Assembly (NCBI GenBank): GCA_022842725.1
Contig: JALHOZ010000033.1
Coordinates: forward strand, 1-52,153
Length of the DNA: 52,153 bases
Reading direction: 5' to 3'
DNA from: Saprospiraceae bacterium
GTDB lineage: Bacteria; Bacteroidota; Bacteroidia; Chitinophagales; Saprospiraceae
Position 1 is the first letter of the stretch. Each line of letters opens with the position of its first letter. Both the position numbers and the translations under genes were made by a program. Of this stretch, positions 27,194 through 36,111 are shown piece by piece. Below the pieces are notes generated by a model that was given only the letters and a program-made list of their open reading frames with translations, searched no databases and was not told the origin of the DNA.

Positions 27194-27597
27194 GGTTCTT
27201 AAAAAAAAGCGAAATTATATTTGTAAATAAACGAACTATTGTTGCTCATGGAGGCAATTACAATTCACCACAAAATTTTCTAAATGAAGGTCATTTGGAT
27301 TATTTAATTGAAGGAGTTTCATCTGAAATATTTGGGCAGCCTATGTATCCCAAACTTAGCGACAAAGCAGGTATGTACATGTATAATATTATTGCAAATC
27401 ATGTTTTCAGCGATGGCAATAAGCGTACAGGCTTAGAGGCCGCTATTCTTTTTTTAGACTTAAATGGTCATAGAATTGATAAAAATTTGCCAAAAGACGA
27501 TATTTTCGACTTCACTATAAAAGTTGCTTCAGGTTTATTATCCTTGACAGAATGCCAAGCATGGTTTGAAGCAAATATAGTAGAAGAATATCTTTAA
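27190..27597 (+). CDS. Fic/Doc-family toxin
   Basis: This 135-residue protein has the core motif HVFSDGNKRTGLEA at His71-Ala84, followed by AILFLDLNGHRI as in Doc/death-on-curing proteins. In AMPylating Fic proteins the motif is HxFx(D/E)GNGRxxR. In P1 Doc it is HxFx(D/N)ANKR, linked to kinase activity on EF-Tu. Here Lys78-Arg79 match Doc while Gly76 matches Fic, so the reaction is uncertain. The full length is typical of Doc-like toxins. It overlaps its antitoxin gene by four bases, and the pair is bracketed by two direct repeats, suggesting a mobile module. Confidence 0.88.
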   Translation: MRFLKKSEIIFVNKRTIVAHGGNYNSPQNFLNEGHLDYLIEGVSSEIFGQPMYPKLSDKAGMYMYNIIANHVFSDGNKRTGLEAAILFLDLNGHRIDKNLPKDDIFDFTIKVASGLLSLTECQAWFEANIVEEYL

Positions 27598-27610
27598 CTT
27601 CCAATCAACT

Positions 27611-27839
27611 AAGTATGTCGACCCGACCTAAGCTAAAACAAGCCAGGCCTGGAGACGATGGTCGAAGTTTGTAACTTCGATTCTATACATCAGGAATTTG
27701 CAATTCGTTACCACAAATATCAAGTAAGGAATGTATAAAATTTGAAATCAAAAAGTTTTCTGCTGTTGTTTTAGTGTAGGGCTTTTTGATTTTCAAATTC
27801 ATAAATGATGGTATCGCAGTTGCAAACTGGGATAATCGG
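27611..27839 (+). repeat. hairpin-rich direct repeat, copy 2 (downstream of Fic module)
   Basis: Second copy of the block at 26678-26905, in the same orientation, starting 13 bases after the toxin stop. The first hairpin keeps its stem with a changed loop (TGT for TAC). The long stem again has a one-base bulge but at a different base. The last hairpin extends to TATC...GATA. Conserved structure despite base changes suggests the folded form matters. The sequence to the next gene at 27868 is unremarkable. Confidence 0.88.
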
Positions 27840-27867
27840 AGGGTGGTTTGTTAGTTAACAGAAGACT

Positions 27868-29889
27868 CTATCTAAAAATTTTAAACCCTTTATTGTCTTT
27901 AAAAAGCATGTACATTCCTTGAGGATATCCTGACAAATCCAGATGATTTCCCTTACCTGAAGTAATCAAATCTCCCATAACATTGTACAATTTCCATGAG
28001 GAAGGATGTTTCCAAAAAACAAAACCTGAAGTGGGATTGGGCGAAGGGATATCATTCACAACTACCTGTTGATCTGTTGAAGTTGTTATATCTTTAATAT
28101 CGATATTATAAATCAAGGTAACCCAAGCCGTTTCTGTTTGATTTCGGGTATATTTTAATGCTTGTCTTACCGTAAATGAGTCTCCTTCCATACATCTTTC
28201 GGGATATTGACCGATTTTGGCAATGAGTTGATTTACTTCCAATTCGCAATATATATACGCATTACTGCCCCAATTGATGACGTTTCCGTTTACATCATAC
28301 CAATGTCCGGGCGGAATAGCTGTCGAAACGGAGTCAAGGGCTCCATCCGCATTAATAGCATAATAGGTGATATCTGATCCCAACAACTGAAAAACATTGA
28401 TATCCTGTGCACCGAATGCATCAGCGATCTGTTGTGCATCCAGCTGAATACGTACCGGTGTGTAATCTGTCGCGGGTTTCATTTCAATATTATAGGTCAA
28501 CGTAATGTCACTCAAAGGTCCTGACGAAGGTTGCAGTAATCCGGTATTTTCAAACTTCACTTTATAAGGCCATTGTTCGTCGTTTTCATTGTTGTCGTCC
28601 CATTCATGTTTCCAATGGGTCTGCGGGGCACCGGAAACGACAAACCATAATTTATCACAATTTTCCGGACAGGTAAAACGAAGCGACATTTCCGGATTTG
28701 CCCCGTTTTGATATTCGGCAGAAGCCATGTCGCTGTAAACTCTTTCGCCGTTTTCCAATAGTGCCACAAAACCAAATCGCCACCCTGCCTGATCGATATT
28801 TTTACTTCTGTATCCTGTTTCCCCGGCTTTACCGACAAATTCAGCTTTCATTTCCACAACTCCTTGCGGCACCTCCAGTTTGATACTGTTATAACCGTAG
28901 TTTTCAATACACATAGACGGATCAATCTCCCAAAATCCGTCATTGGAAGGATACATTTTTACCTGATTCCTTGCACTTATAAAGGGCTGACCCAAGGATT
29001 TTAGTTCGGGCAAATCCCAGGTAGTTAATCTGGCAGCATGTTCGTACATCTCATCGTTTAAGGTTTTTTGTAAAATATTGGTTATCCTTTTGTAAGCTTC
29101 CAAAGGATCTTCAGGAAACCTGGATTCTCTCCAGAGTCGTCCGGTAAAATCTTTGCCGTGTTTATAAGTCCAGTAATCCGGTAAAAAATAATTGGCATAT
29201 CGGGGTGCTTCATGCAAGACGTGCAAATGATTAACTTGGGTATAATAAAAAAAATCACCACCGGCAAACTGTAGTTCAGGATAACGTTTGTATGCCATCC
29301 ACTGAGCACACTGTTCCCAAAAACCGTTTCCTCCGGCTCCGTTTTCACCAAGTCCGTATCTGAAACCACCTTGGGTGTCGCATCCGGTTATGTATTGAAA
29401 ACAATGTCCCACTTCATGGGCCACCACATCTTTGAGGTTTGCTGCTCCGGGACTCACAAACAACGAACCGACCAAATCGTCCTGACCGGATCCAAAGGCA
29501 GCCCAATCCTGCGTATACAGGAGAAAAGCCATCAATTTATATTGATCGGTCACAGAAGATCCTTTTTCTGCAAATTTTAAAGTATCCAGATAATATGAAA
29601 AAGAACTTTCAAGCGTTGCCAATAAGGTTTCCATATCCACTTTGTAGGGCTCCGGCAACGAAGACGGATCATTGCCAAATCCGGGCTCCCAAAAAATCAC
29701 AACGTTTTCGGATTGTACACTTCGTGCAAAACTCCATTGACTGTTTGGATTGTTAATGTCCATTCCCGAATTGGAAATAAAGGAAGGAACATACACCGTT
29801 TTTTGCGCGGAAATACTAAAAAATGAACACCCGATCAGGAAAAATGTACACCAAAATTTTGAAAGGTCATTTTTGGAAAATGAATACAT
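27868..29889 (-). CDS. secreted gluzincin-like metallopeptidase, DUF6055/DUF4859-type, with T9SS tail
   Basis: This 673-residue protein has a signal peptide (about 1-28). The zinc motif HEVGH sits at His158-Glu159-His162, with a likely third ligand Glu192 in GFWEQCAQW, as in gluzincins. The N-terminal half resembles DUF6055 proteins. A DUF4859-like beta domain lies at about 490-625 and contains GQYPERCMEGDSFTVRQALK. The C terminus (about 600-673) has the NPTSGFVFW...GMYMLFK pattern of a T9SS sorting domain. It is probably exported as a surface or secreted protease; the substrate is unknown. The GKGNHLDLSGYPQGMYM segment is typical of sorting domains. Confidence 0.75.
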   Translation of the reverse strand: MYSFSKNDLSKFWCTFFLIGCSFFSISAQKTVYVPSFISNSGMDINNPNSQWSFARSVQSENVVIFWEPGFGNDPSSLPEPYKVDMETLLATLESSFSYYLDTLKFAEKGSSVTDQYKLMAFLLYTQDWAAFGSGQDDLVGSLFVSPGAANLKDVVAHEVGHCFQYITGCDTQGGFRYGLGENGAGGNGFWEQCAQWMAYKRYPELQFAGGDFFYYTQVNHLHVLHEAPRYANYFLPDYWTYKHGKDFTGRLWRESRFPEDPLEAYKRITNILQKTLNDEMYEHAARLTTWDLPELKSLGQPFISARNQVKMYPSNDGFWEIDPSMCIENYGYNSIKLEVPQGVVEMKAEFVGKAGETGYRSKNIDQAGWRFGFVALLENGERVYSDMASAEYQNGANPEMSLRFTCPENCDKLWFVVSGAPQTHWKHEWDDNNENDEQWPYKVKFENTGLLQPSSGPLSDITLTYNIEMKPATDYTPVRIQLDAQQIADAFGAQDINVFQLLGSDITYYAINADGALDSVSTAIPPGHWYDVNGNVINWGSNAYIYCELEVNQLIAKIGQYPERCMEGDSFTVRQALKYTRNQTETAWVTLIYNIDIKDITTSTDQQVVVNDIPSPNPTSGFVFWKHPSSWKLYNVMGDLITSGKGNHLDLSGYPQGMYMLFKDNKGFKIFR

Positions 29890-29973
29890 ATTGAAATTTT
29901 ATTTTTGATATCATTACTTTAGAAAATAGTAGGTTAACGTTTGTATGCTGAATCTACCTTTCAACTTCAAAAA

Positions 29974-30010
29974 AAATCGGATGACAAATTTTACATTTGT
30001 CATCCGATTT
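29974..30010 (-). terminator. strong terminator downstream of the M36 peptidase gene
   Basis: A perfect 15-bp stem, 29974-29988 with 29996-30010, has a 7-base loop and A/T runs outside both arms. It lies 36 bases past the stop of the minus-strand M36 gene. Confidence 0.88.
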
Positions 30011-30045
30011 ATATGATTTACGATTGAAAACTTACGTTTTACTTA

Positions 30046-33000
30046 TTAATACGTAATAACCAACTTTTGAGTAGTGCTGCTACTTTCCGTTTTTAGTGTC
30101 ACCATATAAACACCTTTTGCCCAGGATGCGGTAGAAAGGGTTTCAATATTTTGTCCGGCATTCATTACTTTACTGATGGTTGAAATCTCTCTGCCATCAA
30201 GGCTGAATACAGAAATATCAACTTTTTGTGCGATCGGAAGATCCGTACGAACGACGACATAGTCTGACGCAGGATTTGGCACCAGGCTCATATTAAAATA
30301 ATCAAATGTCTCATCTTGTGCGTTGACGATTCCGTCACTATCGACGATAACTTCTTCAATTTCAGCACAAACCTGATTGTTTGGCGAAGAAATACATGCT
30401 TTGGTATCATAAATAAATAAGTCCATCAGCTCGATATCGTCTACATGCCATCCGGCGTTTTCTGTTGTCGGAGCTATGGTTGCATTGGTTCCGAAACGGA
30501 ACTTCAACTTGATGTTTTTACCTCTGAATTCGCTCAGGTCAATATAAGAATCCACCCACTTACCTTCAGATGATCCGGAAAATCCGAATAAAGATGGAAT
30601 GGCCAACGTACCGTAAGCGATTTCCGTATTGTAAGGATTAGCGATAAACTTATCTCTTGGTACCAATCTGAAAGGAGCTCCGTCTACTGAAATTTCAACA
30701 AAACCACCGTCATTGGTCAGCTCCGTATTGTATAAGTGCCAGAATCTCAGTGCAGGGTTTTGACCGATCACATTGATATCGTACAAAGAAATGATAGATG
30801 CGTCTGTCTCTGCCTCAAAATTTGGTATAAACATAGAAGTTTCTGCACTTCTGAAAACATCATAATTTGGCAACCAGGTTTCAGCACCTTCTTCAGTGAC
30901 AAGATCCCATGCGATATCATTCTCAAAATTTTCAACAAATAAAGCTGTGGATTTATTGGTGGTTGAAGAACGAACTTTGTATGTTATTTTTCTTTCTGTG
31001 TCATAATCCATTTCTCCAATATTAAACGTAAGCACATTACCATTAACGGTTGGTACGATAGATCCTGAACCTGCTACGTAAGTCAGTCCTGATTGCAATT
31101 CATCCGTAACGATAACGTTAGGTTCTTTTTGAGCAAAGTGATTATTGATGGTCAAAGTCACATCGATTTCGTCACCCGGCTGAACCAATTTTTTGGACAT
31201 TTCTTTTTTGATTTTTAATGTCGCGGTACAGGTAGGAAGGGATTCAAAATTCTGAACACCATCATTTCTGTTGTCTCTGTCTCCTCCTTCTGCCAGATAA
31301 CCCAATCCTCTTCTGGCAAATACATCCCAAATCATACATTGGTGCAAACCATCAAAAATTTCTCTGTCTGCTGCCAAAATAGCATCTCTTCCGTCGATAA
31401 ATCCGGGATTACAAGGCTGTAATTTCATACCTTCCATAACCAGAAGAGCTCCTTTGAAATTTCCTGATTCTTCATTTTTCCAATTGCCATCATAACCATA
31501 AAGGTCAACAAATTTCCAATACATGTCCCAAAGCATTCCTGTCCATACTTCTCCAAGCGGATGCGGAGCTTCCGTTCCTTTAATATTATCAAAAGTCTGC
31601 GGGTTGATGTTCATATCTGTAGAATAAGGGAATCTTCTGATTCCACCACCTTCAACAGATTGATTTTGAGCAAAAGTACCGATTCCTCTGATGTCACTTC
31701 CTTCATCTCCAGGCTCATGTGTCAGAATCAAACTGAAAAAATCACTCCATCCTTCACCCATTTGTTCGTCGTTGGTCAGGCAAGTAGAAGCGATTCTACC
31801 ACCAGTCAAACGATTGGATATTCCATGAGCAAATTCGTGAGCGATGATACCATTATCCAGGGAACCATCCAAAAATTCAGCTCCTTCTCTTTCACGAACC
31901 TGGAATGTCATGGTTACAACATTACCTTCACTCAGGCTCACTCTGATTTTATCACAATCAGACTTTTTGAAAAATACGCTCGGTATGGTGACCAAATCCG
32001 AAAAAGATGCTCCGGACATACCTAAAACTTCTTCACCATTACCACCACTGACACCTACAACATTGCATACGATTACCGCAATAGCTCCGGCTGTTTGGGC
32101 ACGATAAACTTTTCTGCTGAAATCGCAGCCTCCTCTGTCAACCATAACAATTTTACCTGCTACTTCTGCTGTATTAGCCAAATTGTTACAACAAGCAGAC
32201 GGGTTGCTTGAATTGTCACGACCAATTGCCACCTGTCCGGTGATCGGTGTTTGTGTTGCATTAGGAATGACACCGCCAAACTGTCCGGTACCGTATTCTT
32301 TTACAAAACCTTTGATGGCATCCGGAGAATCAATTGATACGGCACCACCTCCGTTTTCCCATAAAAACATTTGCATTCTGCCGTTTCCTCCGTCGGATGG
32401 TGTGGCAAAATTTGCATTGTTCAACGTTTGAGGAGTGGCTTCAATACCATCCAATGCTTGTGCTAATACAAAATCACTACCACCGGGTGCTCCAGTATAA
32501 TTTCTTGCCTGAAAATTTCCTGCTGCTTCGTCAAAACCCAAAAAATGGGTGATGTCGTGAATCATATTATTCAAATAAAACAAATTCGTCACGGCAGCAT
32601 TTCCGCTTTCTCTCGGATCATTATTGAGATTCATCGGAAAGTCAAAAACCAAATTTGCTCCACCGTTGGGATCATTCCCATCAGAAGCATCATCATTATT
32701 TTTATCTTCAAAGGCATACACATTGTTTCCTCTGGTAATGGTAAATTCAGGACCTTCCACACCGTCTGTATCATGCCAGCCGAAAGGAGACGCCTCAGGA
32801 AATTCTCCGTCAGTTACAATCTGTCTTGGGCCATGATTCGGACTTTCAGCAGGTAGTTTGTAAACATTGTATGTTGCCGCAGCCGAAGAAGATAATGCCT
32901 CACTTACTGAAACCTGATCTTTTTCAATCTTTCTGAATGTTTTGATTTTACAATCGTGCTGATGCGCATATGTATCTTTGTGATGGCTGCAATAAACCGT

Positions 33001-33618
33001 CATATTGTCTTTTCTGACAAAACTTCCATCTGTTGCATTGATGTTCATATTCCAATAATCAGCATTGGCTACCAGATCAAGGTCAAAATTCCAAACCAGA
33101 ACCAACTTACCATCTTGTTCAACATATTTTAATGTCGGCGTGATATCTGTATCCACAACTTCATCCCATGAAAAAACGGGATTGCCGTTATTGTCTCTGG
33201 AAGCCATCACAGGTGTCGTTTTAAATTGCAAACTCAGATGTTGTACTGAAGAAACCAGGGCATCTTCCATCGTAATGGTCGGCTTGTCAGCAGAGACTCT
33301 GGATGCAATATTTTTAGATAAATTGTGTGAAGCATGTACCAGATTTCCTTTTTTACCAATACTGATGGTAACAATGGCATTCTGAATCGGAACTCCGTTG
33401 ACCGTTTGTTGCAGGTAGACATAATGAATACCTGATTTTTTACTGAACATCTCAGAACTGATGACCATACTTTTGATATCGTCTTTAGATAATCCCCAGT
33501 TTTCAGAGTTTTTCTCCAGATAAGATATTGCCTGAGGTAACCGGCTGTTGTCCTGACTTAGTCCTTGTGTAGCCACAAAACAAATCAGTGTGAATAAAAG
33601 TGCATAAAATTGTTTCAT
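30046..33618 (-). CDS. secreted M36 (fungalysin-type) metallopeptidase with PA insert and T9SS tail
   Basis: This 1190-residue protein has a signal peptide (about 1-21), then an FTP/PepSY-type propeptide (about 25-200). The M36 catalytic region contains His594-Glu595-Phe-Ala-His598 within IIAHEFAHGISNRL. A protease-associated domain is inserted before it (about 470-560, with GKIVMVDRGGCDFSRK). After the protease come a DUF11-like Ig segment (about 815-900), a jelly-roll domain (about 905-1080) and a T9SS sorting domain (about 1105-1190, ending TTQKLVITY). It would be activated by propeptide removal and act on extracellular proteins. A -7 box, TACTTTTG, lies about 75 bases upstream. Confidence 0.93.
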   Translation of the reverse strand: MKQFYALLFTLICFVATQGLSQDNSRLPQAISYLEKNSENWGLSKDDIKSMVISSEMFSKKSGIHYVYLQQTVNGVPIQNAIVTISIGKKGNLVHASHNLSKNIASRVSADKPTITMEDALVSSVQHLSLQFKTTPVMASRDNNGNPVFSWDEVVDTDITPTLKYVEQDGKLVLVWNFDLDLVANADYWNMNINATDGSFVRKDNMTVYCSHHKDTYAHQHDCKIKTFRKIEKDQVSVSEALSSSAAATYNVYKLPAESPNHGPRQIVTDGEFPEASPFGWHDTDGVEGPEFTITRGNNVYAFEDKNNDDASDGNDPNGGANLVFDFPMNLNNDPRESGNAAVTNLFYLNNMIHDITHFLGFDEAAGNFQARNYTGAPGGSDFVLAQALDGIEATPQTLNNANFATPSDGGNGRMQMFLWENGGGAVSIDSPDAIKGFVKEYGTGQFGGVIPNATQTPITGQVAIGRDNSSNPSACCNNLANTAEVAGKIVMVDRGGCDFSRKVYRAQTAGAIAVIVCNVVGVSGGNGEEVLGMSGASFSDLVTIPSVFFKKSDCDKIRVSLSEGNVVTMTFQVREREGAEFLDGSLDNGIIAHEFAHGISNRLTGGRIASTCLTNDEQMGEGWSDFFSLILTHEPGDEGSDIRGIGTFAQNQSVEGGGIRRFPYSTDMNINPQTFDNIKGTEAPHPLGEVWTGMLWDMYWKFVDLYGYDGNWKNEESGNFKGALLVMEGMKLQPCNPGFIDGRDAILAADREIFDGLHQCMIWDVFARRGLGYLAEGGDRDNRNDGVQNFESLPTCTATLKIKKEMSKKLVQPGDEIDVTLTINNHFAQKEPNVIVTDELQSGLTYVAGSGSIVPTVNGNVLTFNIGEMDYDTERKITYKVRSSTTNKSTALFVENFENDIAWDLVTEEGAETWLPNYDVFRSAETSMFIPNFEAETDASIISLYDINVIGQNPALRFWHLYNTELTNDGGFVEISVDGAPFRLVPRDKFIANPYNTEIAYGTLAIPSLFGFSGSSEGKWVDSYIDLSEFRGKNIKLKFRFGTNATIAPTTENAGWHVDDIELMDLFIYDTKACISSPNNQVCAEIEEVIVDSDGIVNAQDETFDYFNMSLVPNPASDYVVVRTDLPIAQKVDISVFSLDGREISTISKVMNAGQNIETLSTASWAKGVYMVTLKTESSSTTQKLVITY

Positions 33619-33692
33619 TTTATATGAATTACTTTTTTAGGTTGAATAAAAGGTATTGTATTATCGTTGTTATACAAAATCGGATAAAAGTA

Positions 33693-33700
33693 CAAAAGTA
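33693..33700 (-). promoter_or_regulatory. -7 promoter box of the M36 peptidase gene
   Basis: On the minus strand this reads TACTTTTG, an exact TAnnTTTG match, giving a leader of about 70 bases. Further upstream TTTATCTAAA occurs twice (33730-33739 and 33755-33764) in direct orientation, 25 bases apart, and may be a regulatory site. Confidence 0.5.
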
Positions 33701-33873
33701 TCAGATAAGATAAGAAAATTCTTAAATATTTTATCTAAATAGTCGTGATTTGACTTTATCTAAAGTAAAAAAGGTCTGTTATTTTGAGCTTGTCTTTGGA
33801 TTATGAATCTGATAAAAAGGATAACGGTATCCCTGATCGTTATTTCTACATCCTAAGTTATAACAAAAATGTG

Positions 33874-33881
33874 TAATTTTG
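33874..33881 (+). promoter_or_regulatory. -7 promoter box of the rRNA methyltransferase gene
   Basis: TAATTTTG matches TAnnTTTG. It ends 15 bases before the ATG at 33897. A TTG start at 33879 would lie inside this box, which argues for the ATG. Confidence 0.55.
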
Positions 33882-33896
33882 TTCGAAATTATCCAT

Positions 33897-34622
33897 ATGT
33901 CCCAGCTTATTTTTGGTAAAAACCCTGTTTTGGAAGCATTTGGCTCAGGCCAAAACATCGAGAAAGTATACATTCTGGCTACGCTGAGAGGTGAAACGGA
34001 AATAAAAATCAGAAACCTTTGTAAAGATCATAATATTCCACTGGCAAAAGTTCCGGAAATAAAACTTGATGACCTGACCAAAAAAAAGAACCATCAGGGT
34101 TTGGTGGCTATGTTAAGTCCGGTCACTTATCATACCATGGAAAAAGTTATGTCGGATGTTGTGGATAAAAAAGGATTTATGGTCATTCTGGACAATGTCA
34201 CTGATGTGCGAAATATTGGCGGTATTGCCCGTTCTGCGTATTTTTTTGGTGCTTCTGCTCTTGTTTTGTCCGGAAATTTTTCAGGTCAGATCAATGAAGA
34301 TACGGTTAAAACTTCTGCAGGAGCTATTCTTCAGATTCCGATTTGCCGGACCGGAAGTTTGCTTTCCGTTATGGCAGATTTGCAAAATAAAGGTATTATG
34401 ACCTATGCCACGGATGTAAAAGGTAAATTACTTCCTTACGAAGCGGATTACCAACACCCGACAGCCATTATTATGGGAGCAGAAGAAAAAGGATTACATT
34501 ACAAAGTATTGGAAAGTGCAGATGAAACGATAAAAATAGAAGGTACCGGATCTTTTGACTCTTTAAATGTAGGTGTGGCTACAGGAATTTTATTGTACGA
34601 AATATCCAGACAAAGAAAATAA
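33897..34622 (+). CDS. rlmB: TrmH/SpoU-family 23S rRNA 2'-O-ribose methyltransferase (RlmB-type)
   Basis: This protein has 241 residues from the ATG at 33897, which places MSQLIFGKNPVLEAF at the N terminus as in RlmB proteins; a longer frame from TTG 33879 would start inside the promoter box. An N-terminal substrate-binding domain (about 1-80) precedes the SPOUT knot domain. Motif 1 is ILDNVTDVRNIGGIARSA, motif 2 IIMGAEEKGL and motif 3 SLNVGVATGILLYE. The reaction is methylation of a ribose 2'-OH in 23S rRNA using S-adenosylmethionine. Assignment to RlmB over other TrmH-type enzymes rests on length and N-terminal domain. It converges on the PspC gene with six bases between the stop codons. 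Confidence 0.85.
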   Translation: MSQLIFGKNPVLEAFGSGQNIEKVYILATLRGETEIKIRNLCKDHNIPLAKVPEIKLDDLTKKKNHQGLVAMLSPVTYHTMEKVMSDVVDKKGFMVILDNVTDVRNIGGIARSAYFFGASALVLSGNFSGQINEDTVKTSAGAILQIPICRTGSLLSVMADLQNKGIMTYATDVKGKLLPYEADYQHPTAIIMGAEEKGLHYKVLESADETIKIEGTGSFDSLNVGVATGILLYEISRQRK

Positions 34623-34627
34623 CGTGA

Positions 34628-34849
34628 TTATGAATGTTTGGCTACCCATCCTTCTCTCAGGTATTTTTTAATATTCAGCCAAAAAGCGGTAGCCAGATAC
34701 AGGATGATAGGACTTCCGAATGTTGCAAAGGAAGTATAAATAAAATATAAACGAACACGGGATTCTTTAAGACCCATTTTATCTCCGAGGTATCTGCAGA
34801 CTCCGAAACTATTGGATTCAAACCATCTTTCTACTATATTCCGAATCAT
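34628..34849 (-). CDS. small PspC-domain membrane protein
   Basis: This 73-residue protein has the PspC pattern of an N-terminal GVCRYLGDKMGLKESRVRLY segment followed by one hydrophobic stretch (about 36-60). Stand-alone PspC proteins of this size are common in Bacteroidota and probably sit in the inner membrane. Whether it acts in a phage-shock type response here is unknown, as no other psp genes are nearby. The stop codon faces the methyltransferase stop. Confidence 0.8.
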   Translation of the reverse strand: MIRNIVERWFESNSFGVCRYLGDKMGLKESRVRLYFIYTSFATFGSPIILYLATAFWLNIKKYLREGWVAKHS

Positions 34850-35234
34850 GATGTTTGTTTTATTGTGTTTTTTAATAAAAAACTATGTTTTGTATAAATT
34901 TTTTATCAAACCAATACTCAAAGACAAAGTTAAGGAAAATTTGTTCAGTATTGTTCATCAAAAAAATAAATTCTCCCAAAAGGAAACCGTTTGGTTCATA
35001 CATCTTTGTTTCGCTGACTCCGGTTATATCAGTAAAAAGGTTTTTGTTACGCACATCCGAAATAATAGTCATCCAAAACACAAAATTATTTCGTAGACAG
35101 AAAAAAAAAGAGTCATCAAAAGATGACCCTTTTAGTTGTTTTTATAGACAACAATTCTGACTTTCTCATCAAATGATGATTTTCAAAGAAGTACAAAATT
35201 TTTGTTTCTACAAAAAACACATAACCATTATTAA
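34850..35234. other. 385-base intergenic region between PspC and Crp/Fnr genes
   Basis: The left part holds short open frames on both strands, none convincing: no recognisable domain and biased, AT-driven composition. The right part contains the terminator of the Crp/Fnr gene (35098-35130) and a weaker GTTGT/ACAAC hairpin near 35136-35153. Confidence 0.5.
35098..35130 (-). terminator. terminator of the Crp/Fnr gene
   Basis: On the minus strand GTCATC-TTTT-GATGAC (35112-35127) is followed by a long T-run (complement of the A-run at 35101-35109). Confidence 0.75.
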
Positions 35235-35981
35235 CTAACCAACTAAACTCAATTTTTCAAGTTGAAACATGTCCCTGATCAGGATTTTGCAACTTTTTCC
35301 GCCACCATAATGTATGATGTTATCTCTTTTTAATTCATTTAAAACCCTCGCTACCGTTTGTCTGCTGGTATCTGTCAGATAAGCAATATCCTTGTGAGAT
35401 ATGCCCTGGTTGATCAGTTTTTCACTGACACCAATATTAATACCTTTACGCAAAGCAATTTTATGCAAAAAATGAGATATTCTTTCTTTGGCTTTCAAAA
35501 ACACAAAGTTTTGAAGTCTTTCTTCCATTGCCTCCAGTTTGTGAAGGGTATTTGTCATGATGGTATTCGTAAAAGCCGGATTTTCCATCAATAAATTTTT
35601 AAATACCAGGACAGGAATGACAAAAAGTTTTACATCCGAGGTTGTTTCAGCAAAATCTTTTCGGATATTTCCCTGAGAAAAAATATTTTCACCAAAAAAA
35701 TCACCACCGTATGTTATTTCTTTAATCATCGTTTTGTGGTGACCTGAATGACTACCGATTTTTACACTACCTTTTTCAACAAAATACACAAAATCTGCCT
35801 GATCGTCAACCTGATAAACAATCTTGTTTTTGGGATAACTAATCAAACTGATGTTTTTTGTCAATACATCCCATTGACTTTGGGTTAGAGAACCAAAAAC
35901 TTTATGGTTCATCAACATAGCTTGGGTAATTGAAGTGTTCATACGCATTGTTTTAGAAAGGTGAATGTTTATATAATGCAT
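35235..35981 (-). CDS. Crp/Fnr-family transcriptional regulator
   Basis: This protein has up to 248 residues. A cyclic-nucleotide-type sensor domain (about 30-140, with VYFVEKGSVKIGSHSG and GGDFFGENIF) precedes a dimer helix and a Crp-type helix-turn-helix (HKDIAYLTDTSRQTVARVLN, about 193-212). There are no Fnr-like N-terminal cysteines, so oxygen sensing through an iron-sulfur cluster is unlikely; the ligand is unknown. The start is uncertain: ATG codons at 35981, 35948 and 35942 are all in frame, and the last two fit a typical short N terminus. An inverted repeat upstream (36033-36051) may be a self-regulating site. Confidence 0.88.
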   Translation of the reverse strand: MHYINIHLSKTMRMNTSITQAMLMNHKVFGSLTQSQWDVLTKNISLISYPKNKIVYQVDDQADFVYFVEKGSVKIGSHSGHHKTMIKEITYGGDFFGENIFSQGNIRKDFAETTSDVKLFVIPVLVFKNLLMENPAFTNTIMTNTLHKLEAMEERLQNFVFLKAKERISHFLHKIALRKGINIGVSEKLINQGISHKDIAYLTDTSRQTVARVLNELKRDNIIHYGGGKSCKILIRDMFQLEKLSLVG

Positions 35982-36032
35982 CTGAAACAGAAAACCCCTA
36001 GTCGTTTTAACATTTTTTTAATTTTTTTTCAG

Positions 36033-36051
36033 GTGTCCCGGTTCAGGACAC
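36033..36051. promoter_or_regulatory. palindromic candidate operator upstream of the Crp/Fnr gene
   Basis: GTGTCC at 36033-36038 and GGACAC at 36046-36051 form a perfect inverted repeat with a 7-base spacer. It lies 52 bases upstream of the first start codon of the Crp/Fnr gene. Dimeric Crp/Fnr proteins bind such palindromes. A plus-strand T-run follows, so a terminator-like role cannot be excluded, but no plus-strand gene ends here. Confidence 0.4.
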
Positions 36052-36111
36052 ACTTTTTTTTCATCGGATGTTACACCAATGATAGACAAAACTCCTTACA
36101 GAAATAAAATA

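Noticed and set aside
26678-27839. True integron cassette with attC sites
   Set aside because: No conserved core sites (RYYYAAC/GTTRRRY) were seen at the repeat ends and no integrase is present; kept only as a loose analogy.
33879-33896. TTG start adding six residues to the rRNA methyltransferase
   Set aside because: The codon lies within the -7 promoter box; the ATG at 33897 matches the family N terminus.
34812-35096. 94-codon open frame on the plus strand and a 69-codon frame on the minus strand
   Set aside because: They overlap each other and the PspC start, show no domain, and owe their length to AT-rich sequence.
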